A stretch of DNA of 38,591 bases from contig JALFCG010000046.1 in the NCBI GenBank assembly GCA_022771265.1, positions 1 through 38,591 of the forward strand, in the 5' to 3' direction. Source of the stretch: Prevotella sp. (GTDB lineage: Bacteria; Bacteroidota; Bacteroidia; Bacteroidales; Bacteroidaceae). Made by a program: the position numbers and the translations under genes. Shown one piece after another: positions 34,151-38,591 of the stretch; position 1 is the stretch's first letter; each line of letters opens with the position of its first letter. Under the pieces are notes generated by a model, which searched no databases, was not told the DNA's origin, and saw only the letters and a list, made by a program, of their open reading frames with translations.

Positions 34151-35224
34151 TCAGTATGTCATTTTGTATATCCACGCCTGTTCAAAGTGCTTGTTGCCTC
34201 TAACGGCCCTTAGCTCCTTTTGGGCGAGTTCCTCGGTCTCAAACCGACCGTAAACCACTCTTACGACCTTATTATTAATATAGGTGTATGCTTTGTCGTA
34301 TCCTTCCTTTCCCAAAACCCTGACATAGTCGTCAGCTCCTTTCTTTGTCACCTGGCTCGCCAGAACAATGCAATAGGCTGGCTTCTTTGTGACTATGCTG
34401 TCATTTACGTTGCTTACCGATGGCGTTGTCTTCTTGACGGCTCTTTGGGCTGCAGCTTGCCTTATGACCGAATCAGCCTTTATAGACATTGTCTTCGTGA
34501 CCTGGGTGTTTGGAGTGTCAAAGGCCGTAATCTTTGTAAAGACGTCAGGTATGATGTCGCTGACATAGAGGTTCGCGTCAGTGCTGTTGGTCACTGGCGA
34601 TGAAATGAAGAAGAACGCTATTATGGCTGCTGCTGCCACAGATATGTTCCTTATCCATGAGACCTTTATACTTATCGTCCTTTCGCTGTCGTCTTCATCA
34701 TCCTGCTCATCGAAATACTCTTCCTTTACCTCAGCATCCACCGGCTCCACGGTTTCATTGTTGACCTCAGCCGCCACTTCCGACGACTGCTCGTCGTCTT
34801 CTTTGAGCTTCTTAATACAGAATGCCCCAAGTCCGTAGAGGTCAGGGGTCAGAATCCCTGCTTCACAGGGCTCGAACATCAATTCTCCAGTATCTTTGGC
34901 AATGATTTTCCCAATGTTCTTGAATGCCACTTCTCCATTCTCGGTCAAAATGGTCTTTATCTCGTCAACGTCCCTTGCTATTGCGCGCTGTGCCTCAGGA
35001 TAGCTGATGTCAAATGTTTCCATATATGACTGTGCAAGCAGGGAATCGTTAATGTTTTTTAGGTGCGGATTAAAACCAAGGGTACGGAAGGGTGGCAAGA
35101 ACGATGATTCGCTCTCGTCATATCTGGCATCAACATGGTGCGCTACAAACCCGCCGAAATTGGGCACGATAACACAGTCATTGTCGAGCAGAAGTATCTC
35201 TATTTGTCTGTCTAATTCTATCAC
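34151..35224 (-). CDS. HU-CCDC81/SPOR membrane protein
   Basis: A 357-residue Bacteroidetes-type protein. Residues 1-135 are the HU-like CCDC81 domains (IEILLLDNDCVIVPNFGGFV is typical). An acidic linker follows, then one membrane helix at about 193-209. The last 77 residues form a SPOR domain, which binds denuded peptidoglycan glycans at division sites. The HU part would be cytoplasmic and the SPOR part periplasmic, so the protein links the cytoplasm to the wall. The start is GTG at 35224 because relatives begin at this point; an upstream TTG at 35260 lies inside the promoter. It is the first gene of the sixteen-gene block. Confidence 0.85.
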   Translation of the reverse strand: MIELDRQIEILLLDNDCVIVPNFGGFVAHHVDARYDESESSFLPPFRTLGFNPHLKNINDSLLAQSYMETFDISYPEAQRAIARDVDEIKTILTENGEVAFKNIGKIIAKDTGELMFEPCEAGILTPDLYGLGAFCIKKLKEDDEQSSEVAAEVNNETVEPVDAEVKEEYFDEQDDEDDSERTISIKVSWIRNISVAAAAIIAFFFISSPVTNSTDANLYVSDIIPDVFTKITAFDTPNTQVTKTMSIKADSVIRQAAAQRAVKKTTPSVSNVNDSIVTKKPAYCIVLASQVTKKGADDYVRVLGKEGYDKAYTYINNKVVRVVYGRFETEELAQKELRAVRGNKHFEQAWIYKMTY

Positions 35225-35229
35225 GAGTG

Positions 35230-35261
35230 CAAAATTACTCCATTTTTTTGAGAAAACCAAA
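35230..35261 (-). promoter_or_regulatory. promoter of the long leftward gene block
   Basis: On the minus strand, TTTG (35261-35258) and TAATTTTG (35237-35230) are 20 bases apart, an exact consensus match. Only five bases separate the -7 element from the GTG at 35224, so the transcript should begin at or next to the start codon. Confidence 0.8.
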
Positions 35262-35300
35262 TAAAAATAGGTGTAAAATCATACAAAATCATCAAAAACG

Positions 35301-35331
35301 TTTCATATGTCATTTTTAATTGCTACATTTG
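35301..35331 (+). promoter_or_regulatory. promoter of the rmlC-ugd-lipoprotein group
   Basis: TACATTTG at 35324-35331 matches TAnnTTTG exactly. TTTC at 35301-35304, 19 bases upstream, is a near match to TTTG. Transcription would start near 35337, 25 bases before the ATG. It is divergent from the promoter at 35230-35261. Confidence 0.65.
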
Positions 35332-35361
35332 CACTCTGAAAACAGAATAATCAGCAAAAAA

Positions 35362-35907
35362 ATGGAATATATAGAAACGAAATTAAAGGGCGTATTCATT
35401 GTCAAACCCAAAGTGTTCAATGATGAACGCGGCTATTTTTTCGAGTCATGGAAAAAGGAGGATTTCGAAAAACATGTCGGCAATATCGACTTCATACAGG
35501 ACAATGAGTCAAAGTCGTCGTTCGGAGTACTTAGAGGACTTCATTATCAAAAAGGTGACGCGTCACAGGCAAAGCTGGTGAGAGTCATAAAGGGAAGAGT
35601 GCTCGACGTTGCCGTTGACCTGAGGCACGACAGTCCAACGTTCGGACAACACGTGATGGTAGAACTCAGCGACGAGAACAAGCAACAGTTGTTTATTCCG
35701 CGTGGATTCGCACATGGATTCCTCGTGCTCAGCGAAGAGGCTGTGTTTACTTACAAGGTTGACAATGTCTATGCTCCACAGGCTGAGGCAAGCATTCGCT
35801 TCGACGACCCCGACCTGGGAATCGAGTGGCCCTTGGACATGAGCCAGGTGCTGACAAGTGAGAAGGACCTAAAAGGTGTCGCATTCCGCGATGCCGAGTA
35901 TTTTTAA
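35362..35907 (+). CDS. rfbC: dTDP-4-dehydrorhamnose 3,5-epimerase
   Basis: A 181-residue cupin enzyme that epimerises dTDP-4-keto-6-deoxyglucose at C3 and C5 on the way to dTDP-rhamnose. His61 in LRGLHYQ and Tyr131 in VFTYKVDN are the catalytic base and acid, and IPRGFAHGFLVLS is the core strand. Length matches RmlC. The ATG at 35362 is preferred over an upstream start that would lie inside the promoter. The other rhamnose genes (rmlA, B, D) are not in the window. ugd lies 28 bases downstream. Confidence 0.95.
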   Translation: MEYIETKLKGVFIVKPKVFNDERGYFFESWKKEDFEKHVGNIDFIQDNESKSSFGVLRGLHYQKGDASQAKLVRVIKGRVLDVAVDLRHDSPTFGQHVMVELSDENKQQLFIPRGFAHGFLVLSEEAVFTYKVDNVYAPQAEASIRFDDPDLGIEWPLDMSQVLTSEKDLKGVAFRDAEYF

Positions 35908-35935
35908 TTTCACCCGAGATTATTAGGCTTAGAAA

Positions 35936-37252
35936 ATGAATATTGCAATAGTTGGAACCGGGTATGTGGGCTTAGTGTCAGGCACATGCTTTGCCGATAC
36001 AGGCGCCAATGTCACCTGTGTGGATGTTGACGAGAAAAAAGTCGAAAGGCTGAACAACGGCGAGATACCAATCTATGAGCCTGGGCTTGACGAGCTTGTG
36101 GCTAAAAACGTGAAGGCTGGAAGGCTGAAGTTCACATCCGACCTCGCGTCAGTTCTCAACGACCAGGAAATTGTGTTCTCAGCTGTCGGAACACCTCCAG
36201 ACGAGGATGGCAGCGCCGACTTGAAATACGTGCTGCAGGTGGCGAAGACAATTGGCAAGAACCTCAACCGCTATCTTGTCGTCGTGACAAAGAGCACAGT
36301 GCCTGTAGGAACGGCAAAACTCGTAAGGGAGACCATTCAGACCGAGCTCGACCGGCGTGGAGTGGATGTAGAGTTTGACGTGGCAAGCAATCCGGAGTTC
36401 CTCAAGGAAGGCAATGCCATCAAGGACTTTATGTCGCCAGACAGGGTCGTCGTGGGAGTTGAAAGCGAAAGGGCAAAAAAAACTTTAACGAAACTCTACA
36501 AACCCTTTCTTATCAACAATTTCCGCGTGATATTTATGGATATTCCTTCAGCGGAGATGACCAAATATGCAGCTAACTCGATGCTCGCCACGCGAATATC
36601 GTTTATGAACGACATCGCCAATCTATGCGAACTCGTAGGTGCTGATGTCAATATGGTTCGTGCTGGAATAGGCTCCGACACACGCATTGGCAGGAAGTTC
36701 CTCTATGCAGGCTGTGGCTACGGAGGGTCTTGCTTCCCAAAGGATGTAAAGGCACTCATAAAGACTGCCGACAAGGCTGGATACTCCATGGAGGTGCTCA
36801 AGGCAGTGGAGCGAGTCAACGAGCGACAGAAGCACATACTCTTCGAGAAGTTGCAGAAGATTTACCCCGAAGGACTAAAGGGAAAAACCATCGCGCTGTG
36901 GGGACTCTCCTTCAAGCCCGAGACCGACGACATGCGTGAGAGTACTGCCCTCGTGGTCATCGACCGCCTCACGGAGGCAGGCTGCAACATCAGGGCCTAC
37001 GACCCCGTGGCAATGGACGAGTGCCGACGCCGACGCCCCAACGCCCCGATAACCTACTGTCGCGACATGTACGACGCAACGCTCTCCTCCGACGCACTGC
37101 TCCTGCTCACCGAGTGGAAGGAGTTCAGGCTTCCCACTTGGGCTGTTATACGGAAGGCGATGAATGCCCCTTACGTCATCGACGGACGCAACATTTTCGA
37201 CATTGAGGAGCTGCATGAAAACGGATTTATTTATCATTGCATAGGAAAATGA
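35936..37252 (+). CDS. ugd: UDP-glucose 6-dehydrogenase
   Basis: A 438-residue enzyme that oxidises UDP-glucose to UDP-glucuronate with two NAD. MNIAIVGTGYVGLVSG is the Rossmann loop. EPGLDELV, the catalytic Cys266 in GGSCFPKDVKAL, and LSFKPETDDMRES are family motifs. The product feeds acidic surface polysaccharides, matching the neighbouring rhamnose gene and the glycosyltransferases in the window. The last four bases overlap the start of the lipoprotein gene. The 3' third is richer in G and C than the rest. Confidence 0.96.
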   Translation: MNIAIVGTGYVGLVSGTCFADTGANVTCVDVDEKKVERLNNGEIPIYEPGLDELVAKNVKAGRLKFTSDLASVLNDQEIVFSAVGTPPDEDGSADLKYVLQVAKTIGKNLNRYLVVVTKSTVPVGTAKLVRETIQTELDRRGVDVEFDVASNPEFLKEGNAIKDFMSPDRVVVGVESERAKKTLTKLYKPFLINNFRVIFMDIPSAEMTKYAANSMLATRISFMNDIANLCELVGADVNMVRAGIGSDTRIGRKFLYAGCGYGGSCFPKDVKALIKTADKAGYSMEVLKAVERVNERQKHILFEKLQKIYPEGLKGKTIALWGLSFKPETDDMRESTALVVIDRLTEAGCNIRAYDPVAMDECRRRRPNAPITYCRDMYDATLSSDALLLLTEWKEFRLPTWAVIRKAMNAPYVIDGRNIFDIEELHENGFIYHCIGK

Positions 37253-38049
37253 AGAAATTTAGACCTCTATTGCTTGCCGTGCTTGCCCTGGCATCGCTGC
37301 TGACTGCCTGCCAACAGAAGAAGGAAGCCACGGTAAGGGCTGTTGAAAACACAAAGGCAAAGCTGATGCTACAAGGTGTGTGGGTTGATTCCGAGACCAT
37401 GGAGGTGAACTTTATGGTCAAGGGCGACACCATTTTCTATCCCGACAGCACCAGCCAGCCAGCAAAAATCAGTGTCGTGGGCGACTCGATTCTAATCGGC
37501 GAGCCTCCGTCGAGTTACCCAATCGTAAGACTGTCTGACAACGTGCTCGTGTTCAAAAACCAGAATGGCGAGGAACTGCGGCTCAACAAGAGCAACTCAA
37601 TCGACGACAAACTGGTTTTCAAAAAGCGCCAGCCCGTTTTGGCAGTTGTCAACCATGTGCTAAAGCGCGACTCTGTCGTCACCTTTGCCGATGAACGCTA
37701 TCACTGTTATGTCACTGTTAACCCCACGAAGTTCAAGGTGTTAAGCAGAAGTCTCAACGACGATGGGGTAGTGGTGGAGAACGTTTACTACGACAATATT
37801 ATCCATATCAGTGTCTATCACGGTGCAGACAAAGTGTTCTCAAGCGACATGACAAAGCAGAACTATGCGAAAAAAGTTCCTGCCGACTTCTTGAACCAGT
37901 CGATATTGGGCGACATCCGCTTCACCCATGTTGACAAGGAAGGCTTCCATTTCGAGACTATAATCGGCATTCCGGCAGCCACGACAAGCTATGTTCTCGA
38001 CACTATAGTCTCCTTCGACGGGAAAAAGAGTGTAAGGGAACTGAAATGA
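37249..38049 (+). CDS. lipoprotein of unknown function
   Basis: A 266-residue exported lipoprotein. A hydrophobic signal peptide ends in the lipobox LLTAC with Cys21. The mature part alternates short strands and charged turns, as in beta-rich domains, and may belong to the Bacteroidetes DUF4738-type lipoproteins, a weak recollection. The ATG at 37249 gives a four-base ATGA overlap with ugd and a proper n-region; an upstream start at 37237 is less likely. Being coupled to ugd, it may act in envelope or glycan assembly, but this is only position. Confidence 0.75.
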   Translation: MKKFRPLLLAVLALASLLTACQQKKEATVRAVENTKAKLMLQGVWVDSETMEVNFMVKGDTIFYPDSTSQPAKISVVGDSILIGEPPSSYPIVRLSDNVLVFKNQNGEELRLNKSNSIDDKLVFKKRQPVLAVVNHVLKRDSVVTFADERYHCYVTVNPTKFKVLSRSLNDDGVVVENVYYDNIIHISVYHGADKVFSSDMTKQNYAKKVPADFLNQSILGDIRFTHVDKEGFHFETIIGIPAATTSYVLDTIVSFDGKKSVRELK

Positions 38050-38116
38050 CAAGCTGGCGAGCACCCCGTAACTTGCTCATAATCGGCACCTTGGGACATT
38101 CATCAACTGACACGAC

Positions 38117-38272
38117 TGACAGTAGTACAGTAGTACAGTATGATTTTGAGGTCACCCCTTTTCCTTTATTTAGTATTACTATATATAATATATATATTAT
38201 ATTATATATAGTAAATATAATTTTTGGAAAACATACACTCCAAAAACATACTGTACTACTGTACTACTGTCA
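38117..38272. repeat. 26-bp perfect inverted repeat enclosing an AT-rich palindrome
   Basis: The arms lie at 38117-38142 and 38247-38272 and are perfectly complementary over 26 bp. Each arm contains the unit TAGTACAG twice in tandem. The 104-base centre holds a second palindrome with 16-bp arms at 38176-38191 and 38199-38214 made almost only of A and T. It has no gene. It lies between the lipoprotein gene and the converging trpA, and could be a MITE-like element, a protein-binding array or a complex bidirectional terminator. Confidence 0.85.
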
Positions 38273-38475
38273 CTGTAGGTACTCTCAATGTGTCATTATT
38301 CACACCTTTGCATCGTGAAAAATAATTACAATAGTACGATAACATCTCGAAGTCATACAAAACCCATCTCGAAGTGTGACAAAGAGAAAAAAATCCACAA
38401 ACTTTACGAATTACCATACCGCCGTCTGTAGGGGCAGACCCTTGTGTCTGCCCTACATCGGAAGGTAAGCTACTT
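38273..38475. other. intergenic stretch before trpA
   Basis: No gene is supported here. An 11-base direct repeat CATCTCGAAGT occurs at 38342-38352 and 38364-38374, and a hairpin repeat lies at 38427-38457. No promoter match was seen. Confidence 0.5.
38427..38457. repeat. palindromic intergenic repeat near the end of trpA
   Basis: TGTAGGGGCAGAC and GTCTGCCCTACA pair over 12 bp with one bulged G and a six-base loop. Sequences of this GGGCAGAC/GTCTGCCC kind occur as scattered intergenic repeats in bacterial genomes. Position just after the trpA stop also suits a transcription stop for that gene. Confidence 0.65.
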
Positions 38476-38591
38476 TTATTTCAGCGCCTCAAACAATTTG
38501 TCGAGTGCCTTGTCAGCATCTCCGTCAGCCTCCTTGAGGAGAGTGACAAACTTAGAACCGATGATAGCTCCGGCGGCATTAGCCTGTGCAC
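38476..38591 (-). CDS. trpA: tryptophan synthase alpha chain, C-terminal end only (cut by window edge)
   Basis: The minus-strand frame from 38589 to the TAA at 38478-38476 encodes 37 residues, beginning AQANAAGAIIGSKFV and ending KLFEALK. AAGAIIGSKFV matches the GAIVGSA-type loop near the C-terminus of TrpA, which binds the phosphate of indole-3-glycerol phosphate. The rest of the gene lies beyond the window. The enzyme cleaves that substrate to indole and glyceraldehyde 3-phosphate, passing indole to TrpB. Confidence 0.75.
   Translation of the reverse strand, partial: AQANAAGAIIGSKFVTLLKEADGDADKALDKLFEALK

Noticed and set aside
38046..38318. A 90-codon plus-strand frame at the end of the lipoprotein gene
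   Set aside because: It reads through the inverted repeats and AT palindrome; the Tyr/Ile-rich product follows from the AT repeats.
38342..38374. Possible start of a CRISPR array (CATCTCGAAGT twice)
   Set aside because: Only two 11-base copies, 11 bases apart, with no further units and no cas genes.

Overview
The window reads as chromosomal DNA of a Bacteroidales bacterium, most likely a Prevotella-type (Prevotellaceae) species. Four promoters fit the Bacteroidetes pattern TTTG, 20 bases, TAnnTTTG exactly and others fit it partly. Ribosome binding sites are weak. The gene set also fits the phylum: a PPi-dependent phosphofructokinase, a class III fructose-1,6-bisphosphatase, an HU-CCDC81/SPOR protein and a golvesin-domain amidase. 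Species assignment is inference; no rRNA or tRNA gene is visible.

Bases 1-8100 look like an accessory island. They hold the probable end of an insertion sequence, a 5'-truncated Eco57I/PglX-like adenine methyltransferase with an AT-rich specificity region, a small DprA-like SLOG protein, a short acidic protein abutting a UvrD-type helicase, a group II intron remnant on the minus strand with recognisable domains V and VI but no reverse transcriptase, a PemK/MazF-type toxin with an unrecognised partner, a strong terminator, a C-terminal IS66 transposase remnant and a small acidic membrane protein. The methyltransferase, DprA-like protein and helicase are the best candidate here for a poorly described defence system.

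Bases 8100-20070 are core genome. rsmF-like, thyA and folA run rightward and meet, tail to tail, a leftward group: a 90-residue hypothetical, a PlsC-type acyltransferase, a golvesin/amidase protein, a 112-residue hypothetical, a YgiQ-type radical SAM protein and a PPM/PP2C-like protein. pfp and a membrane-anchored GH25 muramidase diverge from that group and run rightward.

Bases 20071-35224 form one leftward block of sixteen genes with very short gaps. Reading in transcription order it encodes an HU/SPOR membrane protein, an FHA/zinc-ribbon protein, purU, hisH-hisA-hisF-hisIE, an FtsE-like ATPase, lysC, lysA, two glycosyltransferase-related genes, fbp, another glycosyltransferase, nth and prmA. 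The only good promoter I found for this block lies directly before its first gene. The block joins histidine synthesis to one-carbon metabolism (PurU), lysine/diaminopimelate synthesis (LysC, LysA), gluconeogenesis (Fbp) and surface glycan assembly.

Bases 35230-38591 hold a divergent promoter region, rmlC, ugd and a lipoprotein gene running rightward, then a 430-base non-coding stretch with a perfect 26-bp inverted repeat around an AT-rich palindrome and a second hairpin repeat. The window ends in the 3' end of trpA on the minus strand.
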